Of a DNA stretch of 64,000 nucleotides, positions 35,085 to 45,295 are shown one piece after another. The DNA is taken from positions 1,550,001 through 1,614,000 of the forward strand of contig CAVZCU010000009.1 of assembly GCA_963773845.1 (NCBI GenBank). Direction: 5' to 3'. Source of the stretch: SIAJ01 sp963773845 (GTDB lineage: Bacteria > Planctomycetota > Planctomycetia > Gemmatales > Gemmataceae). A model generated the notes under the pieces. It did no database searches. It was given only the letters and a program-made list of their open reading frames with translations, and had not been told where the DNA came from. Position 1 is the stretch's first letter. Each line of letters starts with the position of its first letter. The position numbers and the translations under genes are program-made.

Positions 35085-35650
35085 AGCACTCGAAGCCAAC
35101 TCGCGCCGACCTTCTCGCCGCCGCCGCGAAGACGATTCCCGATATTATCGCCGTCAATCTCAAGGTCTTGTTCTGTGGCATCAATCCCGGACTGTATTCC
35201 GCGTTCACCGGTCAACATTTTGCACGACCGGGGAACCGGTTCTGGCCGGCACTTCATGCCGCGGGCTTCACGCAAAAGCTGCTTCACCCGTCCGAGCAAA
35301 GGGAACTCTTGAAACTCGGCTTCGGCATCACCAACCTCGTGCAACGAGCATCAGCGGCCGCTGACGAATTGACCGCCGCCGAGTTCGTCGCTGGCGGCAA
35401 GCGATTACAGACCAAGGTCAAGCGCTATAAGCCTGGGTTCGTCGCCTTCGTCGGTGTCGGGGCGTATCGCACGGCATTCGATCGACCGAAGGCCAAGCTT
35501 GGCCTCCAGGAAGAGAAAATCGGCGAGTCCAAGGTGTGGCTTCTGCCAAGCACGAGCGGGCTCAACGCCCACTACCGGGTAAATGAACTGGCGACGCTGT
35601 TCCGCCAGTTGCACGAGGCCTTGCAACAGAACTTGCGAATCGGTCAATGA
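35081..35650 (+). CDS. mug: G/U(T) mismatch-specific DNA glycosylase Mug
   Basis: A 189-residue protein of the Mug/TDG branch of uracil glycosylases. Active-site motif 'VLFCGINPGLYSAFTGQHFA' (GINPG with catalytic Asn), 'RPGNRFWPALHAAGFT', and the second motif 'WLLPSTSGLNAHYRV'. It removes uracil or ethenocytosine opposite G to start base excision repair. Its ATG overlaps the stop of the ClpC-like gene by four bases (ATGA), so the two are translationally coupled. Confidence 0.92.
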   Translation: MKHSKPTRADLLAAAAKTIPDIIAVNLKVLFCGINPGLYSAFTGQHFARPGNRFWPALHAAGFTQKLLHPSEQRELLKLGFGITNLVQRASAAADELTAAEFVAGGKRLQTKVKRYKPGFVAFVGVGAYRTAFDRPKAKLGLQEEKIGESKVWLLPSTSGLNAHYRVNELATLFRQLHEALQQNLRIGQ

Positions 35651-35838
35651 ACGACCGGACGGGGCCAGATATTAGACGTTAGTGCGCATGGAGGATGGCA
35701 AAAAGACTGGCGGAGTTGGCGGACGTGCCCCGCTAACTACACATTTCCGCGCATCGGCCAGTTGGGGACCAACGTTTCATTGCAAAGCCCTTGCGTGAGG
35801 CGGTCGAGGACGATGACGAGAAGCCATGAGAGGGAGAC

Positions 35839-38159
35839 TCACCCGATCGAGGCGCTGCCGGCAACGGGCTTCCGCAGAACTTCCCGGAGTTTTCGCCCGA
35901 GCGTTTCGTGACTCAGCGGCTTATTGAGAAATGCCACGCCGTCATCGACGACGCCGCGGCGAAGTACGGACTCGTCGGTGTAACCCGACATGAAGAGCGT
36001 GCGAACGCCGGGCATCATCGCTTGCACGCGATCCGACACTTCCCGGCCGTTCATCATCGGCATCACCATGTCGGTCAGGAGCACGTCGATCGGCCCCGCG
36101 TGCTGACGGCAACGTTTCAGAGCTTCCAATCCACTGGACGCCTCCACGACGCGATAGCCCATGGTGCGCAACATCGACGCGGTCACCTGGCGGACGCCAT
36201 CGTTGTCCTCGACCAGGAGAATCGTCTCGCGCCCGGCTTGCAGCATCGATCCGGGGCGCTTTTCCGCGAGTTCCTCATGCCGGGGGAGAAAGACGCGGAA
36301 GGTCGTCCCTTCGTCGAGGGCGCTCTCCACTTCGATGAGGCCGCCCGTCTGCTTGACGATGCCGTAGACCGTGGCGAGTCCAAGGCCGGTCCCCTTGCCC
36401 AAGTCCTTCGTCGTGAAGAACGGCTCGAAGACGCGTGCCCGCGTTTCGTCATCCATGCCGATGCCGGTGTCGCTGACGGCCAACATCACGAATTCGCCGG
36501 CGCGAACGTCAGCATCGGGCGGGGCATCGAATCGGGCGTTCGCCGTTCGCAACGTCAGCGTGCCGCCATCGGGCATCGCGTCTCGGGCATTGAGCACCAG
36601 ATTCATTAGCACTTGTTCGATCTGGCCGACGTCCGCGAATACGGGCAACAAGTCGCCCGCGAGATCGACTTCAATCTCGATGTCTTCGCCGAGCACGCGG
36701 ACGACGAGCTTGTGCATTTCCTGCAAGACATTGTTGAGATCGACGCGCATGCGCGTCTGGGTCTGTTGCCGCCCGAAGGCGAGCAATTGCCGCGTCAATC
36801 CGGACGCACGCTCCCCGGCTTTGCGAATCTCCTGAACCTGCGACGCGATGCGGCCTGGCTCCGGCGTGGTGAGTCCCCGAAGGATCAATTCGCTGAACCC
36901 GTTGATGACGGTGAGGAGGTTGTTGAAATCGTGAGCGACGCCCCCGGCGAGACGACCGATCGCTTCGAGCTTCAGGGCGTGCTGAACTTTTGCCTCGAGC
37001 TTGCGGCGCTCTTCAATGCTGCGCGTCACCATGACCACTTCCGCGAGCGAGCCATCGGGATTGCGAATGGCGCGGGTCGTCGATTCGCACCAAACGAACT
37101 CGCCATTCCCCGATCGCCAACGGTGCGTGAAGGCGTTGGTCGGTTCGCCGCGTGAAAGCCGGTCGAGCAAATCGTTCGTTCGCCGGGCGTCGTCCGGGGG
37201 CAGAAAATCGGCAACGGGTCGGCCGACACAATTCTCCGGCTCTACGCCGAACAGCGACTGCGCATGGCAAGCGATACATAACGGAATATGCCGGCGGGAT
37301 CCAGACGAGCGATCACGTCGGTTGCGTTCTCGGTGATCAGGCGGTACCGGGCTTCGCTTTCGCGCAGCGCCTCCGCCGCCGACATCTGGTCGCTCACATC
37401 CGTCATCACTCCATTCCACAACATGCCTCCGTCGTCGAGCCGTGCTGGAACGGCGCGCAGACGGATCCACTTGAGATGAGCGCTCTTCGGAGTCAAAATG
37501 CGAAATTCAACGCCCCACGGGACATATCCGACGCGGGAATCCTCAAGTGATTTCCAGAATCCAGCGCGATCCTCCGGAATCACCAACACATTGCCCGTCG
37601 CCACGGCCAGGTTCAGCTCGCCGGGAGTCCGCTCCAGGAGTTTTTCGACGCCCCGACTTACAAACGGAATGGAGCGCGTTCCGTCGGCATCCATTCGGAG
37701 TTGAAAAACAGCGCCCGGAATGTTGTCGGTGATGGTCCGCAAGCGATCTTCGCTGAGCTTACGAGCGGCCTCGGCGGCGCGCCATTTGGTGACATCGTGT
37801 AAGAGAATTGCGCAGCCCAGGCGCTTGCCGTTCGCATCGTGGACCGGGCGAAAATCGCCTTCGAGCCACATCGGCTGACCCGCGGGACTGATCGTCTGCC
37901 ATTCGGCGTTGGATTCCTCATCTTCGAGAGCACGATGGATCGGCCGCGCTTGCGCCACGCGACACTTCGGGGGGAGGAGTTCCAGGTAGCAACAGTTCAG
38001 AGCCTCGGTCGCCTGCCGGCCGTAGATGTCGGCGGCGCCGCGACTCCAGAATCCAACGACGCCCGCGAGGTCGAGCATAATGACGGCATCGCGGACGTGC
38101 TGGAACAATTGCGCCACTCGAGCTTGCTCGGATGCTGCCGACAAGAGTGTTGGTTTCAT
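35839..38159 (-). CDS. Hybrid sensor histidine kinase (three PAS, kinase, receiver), frameshift near 37277
   Basis: From ATG 38159: a first PAS ('HVRDAVIMLDLAGVVGFWS'), a second ('LRTITDNIPGAVFQLRM') with PAC, then a third spanning the frame change near 37275-37280 ('RLDPAGIFRYVS' to 'CHAQSLFGVEPENCVGRP'). The kinase core follows: 'RLAGGVAHDFNNLLTVINGF' (H-box), 'NLVLNARDAMPDGG', 'DTGIGMDDETRARVFEPFF' and 'GKGTGLGLATVYGI'. The C-terminal receiver has 'ILLVEDNDGVR', 'DVLLTDMVMP' and 'FLNKPLS'. It has no membrane segment, so it is cytoplasmic. No separate response regulator is adjacent. Confidence 0.9.
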
Positions 38160-38313
38160 GAATGTATGGACGATTGGCGGTTACGCAGATGCGTGAACCT
38201 TAGTTGCGCACCAACCGAACCAAAGATTAGAAATTTGAGAACCGGCGCGACGCCCGGTTGCGTGATTCCGGACAGACACGAATTGTTTGGCGAAGCAACG
38301 ACTTGCACCACAA

Positions 38314-39177
38314 TTAACTGAACGTCAATTCTTCGAAAAGCTTCCCTTGAACCGGCGGCGGCGGTGCCGGCGGCTCGACCACGCGAAAGCGGGGCGCCTC
38401 GGTTCGGATCAACTCCGCCATTCGGCGGGCATTCGCCACGGCCTGTCCGCCGTGGCAATTGTTGAAGATGAAATGCACGTCCGTCAATTGGTCGGCCATC
38501 GGACCAATGCGCGCGATCCACTCGCGCAGTTCCATGTCGGAAAAATCGTATGCGTAGCGCGCCGTCCCGTGGCCGCTCCAGTTGGCGGCTAGCCGCGAAT
38601 GCAGGCGAACGTAAACACGCGTTGCTCGCCCGTCAATGATTCCACGGGGAAAGAGTTGAGGCAAGTCTGGGACATCCACGGCGATCAGTTCCATCCCTCG
38701 TTGCCGCAACCAATCGCCCAGACGCGGTCGCTGCCACGATTGGTGACGGAATTCAACCCACGTCGTGTATGGGCGCAAACCCTCTCCTATGCGTGTCAGC
38801 CAATCGCGATTCTTGTGCGTGTCCGAAAACGATTCCGGAAACTGCAGGACCAGGCCGATCAGGGCGTGACGCGCGGCCAGTTCTTCAGCCGCTTGGCGCA
38901 ACGGTCGCAGGTCATGAATGCTCGCCTCGTGGCTGACCGTTCTCGTCAACTTGAAGCTGAAGCGGAATCCAGATGGTGTTCGCGCTGCCAGTTTCGCCAT
39001 TTGCCCCGGCGACGGCGGTCGATAAAACGTCGAGTTGATTTCGACGCAGGGGAACTGGGTGGCGTAAAAGGGCAACATCCGTGCCGACGACGTTCCCGGC
39101 GGATAGAAGGGGCCAATCCAGTCCGGCCATGAATAGCCGGCTGTCCCGAACCAGACAGCTACAGCGGTCGCTCCCAT
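38314..39177 (-). CDS. DUF72 (YecE-like) protein
   Basis: A 287-residue TIM-barrel-like protein. Family marks are 'VWFGTAGYSWPDWIGPFYP', 'FPCVEINSTFYRPPSPGQ', 'RFSFKLTRTVSHEA', 'YTTWVEFRHQSW', 'RVYVRLHSRLAANWSGHGTA' and 'DVHFIFNNCHGGQAVANA'. DUF72 proteins are widespread and intact here, but the biochemical role is not established. A short gap separates it from pxpB on the same strand. Confidence 0.9.
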   Translation of the reverse strand: MGATAVAVWFGTAGYSWPDWIGPFYPPGTSSARMLPFYATQFPCVEINSTFYRPPSPGQMAKLAARTPSGFRFSFKLTRTVSHEASIHDLRPLRQAAEELAARHALIGLVLQFPESFSDTHKNRDWLTRIGEGLRPYTTWVEFRHQSWQRPRLGDWLRQRGMELIAVDVPDLPQLFPRGIIDGRATRVYVRLHSRLAANWSGHGTARYAYDFSDMELREWIARIGPMADQLTDVHFIFNNCHGGQAVANARRMAELIRTEAPRFRVVEPPAPPPPVQGKLFEELTFS

Positions 39178-39209
39178 AGCTCCATTTTAAGCAGCAAGAA
39201 CAGCCGCCG

Positions 39210-39872
39210 TCACACACTTAACCGTTCCCCCTTCAAACGTTCATATTCAATTGCGTCGATGCGTTGGAAGCGAACCTGGTCGCCCACTTGCAATGGGAAG
39301 TAATGGTCCTCGATATTCACCAACTCGAGCGGGGTGCGGCCAATCAAATTCCATCCGCCCGGCCGTGCTAGCGGATATAAGCCCGTTTGCCGGCCGGTGA
39401 GGCCAACGCTTCCCGGCTCTACACGCAGTCGGGGTGAGGGCAGCCGCGGCACGCCGACAAGTTCCTGGGGCAAGTACCCCAGGTACGGGAAGCCCGGACA
39501 GAAGCCGATTGCATAGACCGTGTACGACTGTTCCGTGTGCTTAGCAATGATTTGATCCCGAGTCAGGCCGGTGTGCTCCGCAACGCGATCGAGATCGAGC
39601 TGCAGTTCGTAGCAACAGGGGATGACGTGCGAACGTCCAGTGGCAACCTTGACGGCACTCGTTTTGACGGACCGCAATGCTGCCCGTACGGATTGCAGGT
39701 TCGCCAATGCCGGATCAAAATAGATACCTACCGTGGCATAAGCCGAAACGACATCCACCAACCATGCCAATCGCCCGCTTCGAACGGCCGCTGCAAATTG
39801 CAATGCGGCCGCTTCATCTGGCAAGTAAGCCAAGACGCCTTGATCGCCCAGTGGTTTGAGGACGAGCGGCAT
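39210..39872 (-). CDS. pxpB: 5-oxoprolinase subunit PxpB (KipI-like)
   Basis: A 220-residue protein. Family marks are 'YTVYAIGFCPGFPYLGYLP' and 'GSVGLTGRQTGLYPLARPGG' followed by 'WNLIGRTP'. PxpB works with PxpC and PxpA to hydrolyse ATP and open 5-oxoproline to glutamate; in Bacillus the homologue KipI inhibits the sporulation kinase KinA. No pxpA or pxpC is adjacent, which is unusual since they are normally clustered or fused. Whether it is catalytic here is therefore uncertain. Confidence 0.88.
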   Translation of the reverse strand: MPLVLKPLGDQGVLAYLPDEAAALQFAAAVRSGRLAWLVDVVSAYATVGIYFDPALANLQSVRAALRSVKTSAVKVATGRSHVIPCCYELQLDLDRVAEHTGLTRDQIIAKHTEQSYTVYAIGFCPGFPYLGYLPQELVGVPRLPSPRLRVEPGSVGLTGRQTGLYPLARPGGWNLIGRTPLELVNIEDHYFPLQVGDQVRFQRIDAIEYERLKGERLSV

Positions 39873-39889
39873 ATGCCAAGAGAAAGGGT

Positions 39890-39978
39890 TAGAGGTCAGA
39901 GGTCAGAATACGACCTAGGGGACTTGTATGAGGTATAGGTGCTATTCTGACCTCTGAAGTCTGGCCTCCGACCTCTGA
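39890..39978. repeat. Inverted 'GAGGTCA' heptamer repeat
   Basis: Left arm TAGAGGTCAGAGGTCAGAAT at about 39890-39909; right arm ATTCTGACCTCTGAAGTCTG then GCCTCCGACCTCT at about 39952-39978. It lies in the divergent region between pxpB and the sigma factor, unlike the other heptamer arrays, which follow genes. Confidence 0.8.
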
Positions 39979-40011
39979 AATGGCCCTTCGTCGACGGGCG
40001 TCTTACAAGCG

Positions 40012-40506
40012 ATGGACCCGGATCACCTGGGCTACCTGATCGATCGCTACCTGCCCGCGCTCGTTCTCTATGCGCGGCAGTGGTGCCACGCGCCCGAGGA
40101 TGTCGTTCAAGAGGCGTTCATCAAGCTCACCAGGCAGTCGGAGCCGCCGCATCATCCCGTCGCCTGGTTATACCGGGCCGTCCGCAATCGAGCGATCAGC
40201 GAATCGCGCTCGGAACGGCGGCGTCAGAATCACGAGGGGCGCGTCGCATCGCTCACGGCTCTGTGGTTCACGCCAACTGAGGATCAGGCCGGCCTCGATG
40301 CCCAGGCGGCGACTGACGCACTCGGCTTGCTGCCGCTCGACCAACGTGAGATTATCATCGCCCACCTGTGGGGCGGCTTGACATTTGAACAAATTGCAGA
40401 CCTGACCGGCGGGTCGGCGGCCACATGCTGGCGGCGCTATGCCGCCGGACTGGCCACGCTCCGCCACAAAATGGGTGCTCCATGCCCGACCGGCAAGACG
40501 ACCTGA
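40012..40506 (+). CDS. ECF-type RNA polymerase sigma factor
   Basis: A 164-residue sigma-70 family ECF factor. Region 2 spans residues about 8-75 ('LVLYARQWCHAPEDVVQEAF', 'PVAWLYRAVRNRAISESRS'). Region 4 has 'LPLDQREIIIAHLWGGLTFE' then 'QIADLTGGSAATCWRRYAAG'. It directs polymerase to a regulon under control of the membrane protein encoded next, whose start codon lies inside its last 25 bases. Target promoters are not identified. Confidence 0.9.
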   Translation: MDPDHLGYLIDRYLPALVLYARQWCHAPEDVVQEAFIKLTRQSEPPHHPVAWLYRAVRNRAISESRSERRRQNHEGRVASLTALWFTPTEDQAGLDAQAATDALGLLPLDQREIIIAHLWGGLTFEQIADLTGGSAATCWRRYAAGLATLRHKMGAPCPTGKTT

Positions 40507-41049
40507 TTCCGAGCAGCGACCTGACCCCCTTCGCCGAAGCGCTGCAGCGCCTGGCGCCGCAGCCGGCGCATTTGAGTCGCGACGCGCTGTTGTTTGAGGC
40601 CGGCAAGGCGGCCGCTTCACCGCGATTCAAATGGGCCTGGCCGAGCACAGCGGCAGTATGCGCGGGCATTTCATTCGTCCTGGCGGCGTTTCTAATGACT
40701 CCCGATACACCGAGGGTGCAATACGTCGAGCGACGTCGTCTATGTCGATCGACCGGTCCCCGAGTCCACGACTTCGCCAATGATTGCCCAAAAGCCCGAC
40801 GCGCCCAAGAAGGCGACGGTCGTTGCAAGCGAGGATCGGTCGGAAGTGGCCAAGGCCCTTCAGATGCGGCGCGATGTTCTGCGCTGGGGTGTCGAGATGC
40901 TGCCGGAATCGAAGTCGGCCGGGAAGGGCCCATCGCAAGATGTGGCCGCACGCGAGTTGACCCACTGGCTCGACCTGCCGCCGGGCACATTCGCCCTGCC
41001 TGCCAACCAGCGGAAGGAGCCCAATCAGAATGAGGATGACGACGAATGA
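40482..41049 (+). CDS. Membrane anti-sigma-factor-like protein, frameshift near 40730
   Basis: ATG 40482 overlaps the sigma gene by 25 bases. The N-terminal cytoplasmic part ('MPDRQDDLIPSSDLTPFAEA') is followed by one membrane helix ('TAAVCAGISFVLAAFLM', about residues 70-88). After the frame change near 40725-40735 the extracytoplasmic part reads 'DVVYVDRPVPESTTSPMIAQ' and 'LRWGVEMLPESKS', ending in a DE-rich tail at TGA 41049. Position and topology suggest it holds the ECF factor at the membrane. No zinc-binding anti-sigma motif is seen, so this role is inferred. Confidence 0.7.
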
Positions 41050-42514
41050 AGTCTCGTTTTCAACTGTTCGCAATTGCGCTGACTAGTGCCGCGGCGGCAA
41101 GTTTCTCAACGGCGTTGTTCGCGCAAGACGCGGACAAGCAGGCGGACACGACCACGTATTCATTGACCTTGCGGCCAGTTGGTCCGCCGGTGCCGTCGTT
41201 TCGGTACGAATTGATTCCATCGGTCCGCAATTTGGAGCACAACAATGCGGCCCTGCTGCATCATCGAGCCCTACTAATACTCGCAGATACTCGGCCCGCG
41301 GGCAAGGAATACTACCAGGCTCAAGAGAAATTCCAGACGGCGCTGGACGGGCCGATCAAGGACTTTCCGCGCGAGCAAGCGCGAACGTATTTGAAGACTT
41401 TTAACAACGTGTTCAAGGAGGTCGAGGCGGCCGCCAAGTGCGATCATTGCGATTGGGGCACCGATCAGCGCATCGCCGCCGATGGCATCGGCTTCTTGCT
41501 GCCGGAAGCCCAAAAAATTCGCGAGCTGGCCATGCTGCTCAAGCTCCGCTGCCGAGTTCACCTCCTGGATGGCAAGGTCGACCTCGCACTTCGCGACGTG
41601 CAAACCGGCTTCGTACTGGCCCGACACGCCGCTCAGGGGCCCACACTCATTCAGTTCCTGGTCGGCAACGCCGTCGCGACGATGTTCATCGGGGAGCTCG
41701 AGAAGATCATGCAGGCGGCGGATTGTCCGAATCTGTATTGGTCGCTGACGGCATTGCCGCGACCGCTGGTGGATTTGCGCAAGGGCATGGAAGGCGAGAT
41801 GCGCTCGATGGACGCCACAATCCCGATGCCGAAAAACGTGGACAAGGGGCCGATGTCTCCCGAGGACGCTCTCGCCGCACTGGACCGGCTGTGGGCGGGA
41901 ATTCAAAGGCTCGCCGAGCAACCGGGTCAGCAGGGGAAAGCCGAATCCCGGATGGGACTGGCGTTTTACATCACGCTCCAACTTCCCTCGGCACGCAAGT
42001 CGCTGCTCGCCGCCGGCAAGACACGGGCCGAGCTGGATGCCATGCCGCCCGCCCAGGTGGTGATGCTCGACGCCCTCGTCCGCTTTCGCAACTTGCGCGA
42101 CGAGCACTTCGTCTGGTTCGATTCGCCCTATGCCGAAGCGATCCAGGGTATGCGCAAGAGCGAAGCGAGAATCAAAGCCTTGGGAAAGCAGCCATTCGAT
42201 TATTTGCAAACCATGCTTCTGTTGCTTCTGCCAGCCGTGGACAAAGTGTACGGCGCCAGGTGCGGACCGAACGGCGGCTCGCATCGCTGCGTGCTGTCGA
42301 AGCGGTTCGATTGCATGCCGCCAATAACGACGGCAAGCTGCCGGCGAAGTTGTCTGATGTGACGGTCGTTCCCGTGCCGGTCGACATAACTACGGGCAAG
42401 CCGTTCGGCTATGCGACGCAAGGCAATTCGTTCACAATCACGGTTCCGGCCCCGCCCGGCATTCCTCCAAACCAGGGGAATCACTGGAAGTATGTCGTCA
42501 CACTGGCCAAATAA
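41046..42514 (+). CDS. Secreted planctomycete protein, frameshift near 42258
   Basis: The ATG overlaps the previous stop (ATGA). It has a signal peptide (residues 1-27, ending 'STALFAQD'). It is a largely helical protein of about 488 residues. The middle has 'LPEAQKIRELAMLLKLRCRV' and 'ALRDVQTGFVLARHAAQGPT'. After the frame change near 42258 the C-terminus reads 'RTERRLASLRAVEAVRLHA' then 'ANNDGKLPAKLSDVTVVPVP', a pilin/DUF1559-like tail often seen in planctomycete secreted proteins. The function is unknown. The sigma operon context suggests it is regulated with, or senses signals for, the ECF pair. Confidence 0.75.
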
Positions 42515-43014
42515 TGAGGATCGCTGAGATGGCTGGTGCGGATCAATGCGCGAGGCCAACGAGGACCTTCCAACGGCGAATGAATCGAATAGTGCCGATT
42601 GGCTTGCTGATCACTTTTGGTGGCGCTGCAACTTGTTTCATGGTCTGGGCCGACTACGATCGGGGATTGCCACGAGATCAGTTTGTGCGGAAAACGGTCA
42701 GCCAACTTCAAGGCGCAACATCACCGGCAGAGATTGAATCGCGAGTCAAAGGGGCTGGTACGCTGCGGCTGAAGAGTGGTGAATGGGTCACGGGAATCGG
42801 TGTCGATAGTCATTCGTGGAAGCGGGCGAAGGATACCCTCGTCCTTCAAGACAGCCGTGGAAAAGTAAGCGTATTCATTGGGCACATGTGTGGACCGACT
42901 TGGATGCCGCGATATTTCGGCGGAGATTTCCCTGAGTTTTGCCCTGACCTTGACGCGTTCTATACGTTTCTAAGCGACTGGGGCTGTAAGCCCTACCAAC
43001 TGCCAGAGGAATAG
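42514..43014 (+). CDS. Hypothetical membrane-anchored protein, 166 aa
   Basis: The start ATG shares its first A with the previous stop (TAATG), indicating reinitiation. Residues 25-45 are hydrophobic ('IVPIGLLITFGGAATCFMVW'). The rest is soluble, with 'LQGATSPAEIESRVKGAGTL' and an aromatic C-terminus ('FCPDLDAFYTFLSDWGC'). No family is recognised. It is last in the coupled sigma operon, or second to last if the gene at 43056 belongs to it. Confidence 0.7.
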   Translation: MRIAEMAGADQCARPTRTFQRRMNRIVPIGLLITFGGAATCFMVWADYDRGLPRDQFVRKTVSQLQGATSPAEIESRVKGAGTLRLKSGEWVTGIGVDSHSWKRAKDTLVLQDSRGKVSVFIGHMCGPTWMPRYFGGDFPEFCPDLDAFYTFLSDWGCKPYQLPEE

Positions 43015-43055
43015 AGTCGCGGGAACATTTGCGATTTCCATTTGGAGACTGGTCA

Positions 43056-44593
43056 ATGTTTCGCGCGTTTTTCGTATCTCTCGCACTCGTCAGTCCACTC
43101 GTTGCCCAGCCACTCAGCCAGCCGTCCTCAATTGTCAAGACTGTCACTCCATTCATCGACGAGAATACACTCGTCGTTGTTCGCGTCGATGTCGTCGCGC
43201 GTCGAGGTGAATACGCTCCTCAAACTGGCGCTACCGATCGTCGGCGAAGGAGAAGAGGCCGGCGCATTGGCCAAGGCAGTCCGCGAGTGGGTGAAGGATT
43301 TCATCCAGCTTGGCGGCAAGAATGTGTTCGTGACCTATGGGGCCGGCGACTTTCCCAACGCTCCCTGCCTGATCGTACCGGCGCCGGAAAAAGAATCGGC
43401 TCGTCGAGCGTTGGCAGAGAAACTAATTGGCCTCTTCGAGCGCGCCGGCAAAACCGCGAAGTGGAAAACGATTCACGACTGCATCTGCGTTGGTACGCGC
43501 GATGCGCTCGCGATGGTCGCGACGCGCAAGCCGGTCGAGCGGCCGGAACTCATTGACGCTATCGAGGCGGACAACTCAGGCGTGGCGCAGATCGCCTTTG
43601 CTCTGAGCGCCGATGCGAAAAAGATTCACGAGCAGGTTGCCCCGACGCTGCCGGCCGAATTGGGCGGCGGCCGGATTCAAATCATCACCCGCGGTCTCAA
43701 ATGGGCAGCGTTGACGATTGGTCCGGGGCCGAAGATGCCGACCAAGCTGATCGTCGAAGCAACCTCGCCTCAGGCTGCTCAGGACCTGCACGATATTGAA
43801 CTCAAGTCGGAGAGTCTTCTCCTGGCCCAACTGTTCCGGCAACCGCACGAAACTCACGAAGCATTCGAAAAGCGCGTCGGCACGTTGCTGCAGGGCAAAA
43901 CATCCAATCAAGAACGGCGCGCGTTGGACGACCGAATGGGAGCTGGCCACCACGTTGCTCGAAGCGGTCAAACTGCCGTCTGGTCCCCCGGCCGAGCGCA
44001 TGCGTAGCGCGAATCACCTGAAGCAGATCATGCTGGCGATGCATGGCTATCACGACGTTTACGGCCGGTTCCCCGCCGACATTCGCGATAAGGATGGTAA
44101 ACGGCTCTTGAGCTGGCGGGTGCGGATTCTTCCCTTCATCGAGCAGGTGGAACTCTATAAGCAGTTCAAGCTCGACGAACCCTGGGACAGCGACCACAAC
44201 CAGAAGTTGATCCCCTTGATGCCGAGGACCTTGCGAAGTCCCCGACAAGCGGCAGCGCTCAAGGACAAGACCACCTATCTCGCTCCGCTTGGAAAAAGCT
44301 TCATCTTCGACGACCCGAAGGGGATCAAGATCTTCGAAATCAGCGATGGTACATCAAACACTATCGCGATTGTTGAGGCGGAAGACGACCGAGCCGTGAC
44401 ATGGACCAAGCCCGAGGACATCACGATCGACTCCAAGAATCCGGTGAACGGCTTGCTCGGCCACTATGTCAACGGCTTCCACGCGGCCATGGCCGACGGC
44501 TCAGTTCGCTTCATCAAGAATTCGATCGATCCGAAGACGCTTTGGGCGATGTTCACGAAGGACGGCGGCGAGATTCTAAAGGTCCCGCAGTGA
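43056..44593 (+). CDS. Secreted protein with DUF1559-type C-terminus, two frameshifts
   Basis: ATG 43056 starts a signal peptide ('MFRAFFVSLALVSPLVAQPL'). The frame shifts near 43200, then runs 'VNTLLKLALPIVGEGEEAGA' on to 'LLQGKTSNQERRA', shifts again near 43925, and continues 'RMRSANHLKQIMLAMHGYHD' to the stop. The last 200 residues match the DUF1559 module of planctomycetes: 'YHDVYGRFPADIRDKDGKR', 'SWRVRILPFIEQVELYKQF', 'ISDGTSNTIAIVEAEDD' and 'HAAMADGSVRFIKNSI'. The typical N-terminal pilin-like helix of DUF1559 proteins is replaced by a longer domain. The function is unknown. Confidence 0.78.
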
Positions 44594-44628
44594 CGCACCA
44601 GATCGTGATCCCTCGACGGAGTGATGTT

Positions 44629-45216
44629 TCACTTCCCAGGGACTTTGGGCCAGATTTCTCCACCCAACTCTCCCGCAGGACGTACTTGCTTGTAGAAGGT
44701 CGAGCGCCCAGCAAATCTAATTTCGCGATGCTGTGACTCAGGATTGAACCGCGGGTAAATCCCATCGATCAAAATGTCGTATGACGCAATGATCCGGCGC
44801 GGGCTGACCGATTCAAACTTGAGATAGCCGCGGATTCCGTCCTGGCCGACAGTGGGGATTTGACGGAGTTTGTATGAGAAAAATGCGACTCGTACGTCTC
44901 TTTGGTCCAATAACACGTTCGCACCTTCGGACGGCGGAGGCACTTCGATATATATTGTCTCCCACCACTCATGCTCGGTCGTGATGATTCCATGCGGCTC
45001 ACCGCGCTTGAGAGCCACCGTGAGTCGCCCTTCTTGCTCCTGAAAGACGATGTTGCCAGGTTTGCCCTGTTGGTTGTCGGGAACGATCGCCGTATCGGCA
45101 TAGAATTCCGCCTCGAAATAGCGCGTGTCGACAAACTTGAAGTAGAACCCGACCCCGACGCCCACGAGGAGAACGAGCACAAGAAGTAAGACCAACAATA
45201 GTCGTGTTCGCCGCAT
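44629..45216 (-). CDS. Hypothetical single-pass membrane protein, 195 aa
   Basis: Starts 'MRRTRLLLVLLLVLVLLVGV', one strong N-terminal membrane helix with positive residues before it, so the rest faces outward. The remaining 165 residues are beta-rich ('KPGNIVFQEQEGRLTVALKR', 'IIASYDILIDGIYPRFN'). No family is recognised. It is convergent with the DUF1559-type gene (36-base gap). Confidence 0.7.
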   Translation of the reverse strand: MRRTRLLLVLLLVLVLLVGVGVGFYFKFVDTRYFEAEFYADTAIVPDNQQGKPGNIVFQEQEGRLTVALKRGEPHGIITTEHEWWETIYIEVPPPSEGANVLLDQRDVRVAFFSYKLRQIPTVGQDGIRGYLKFESVSPRRIIASYDILIDGIYPRFNPESQHREIRFAGRSTFYKQVRPAGELGGEIWPKVPGK

Positions 45217-45295
45217 GCACAGCTCGGGTAGCCGCTAGCGCTCAATTGACGCTCGGACATATGAATGATGCACATTGCGAGCGGAAATTCCCGAC

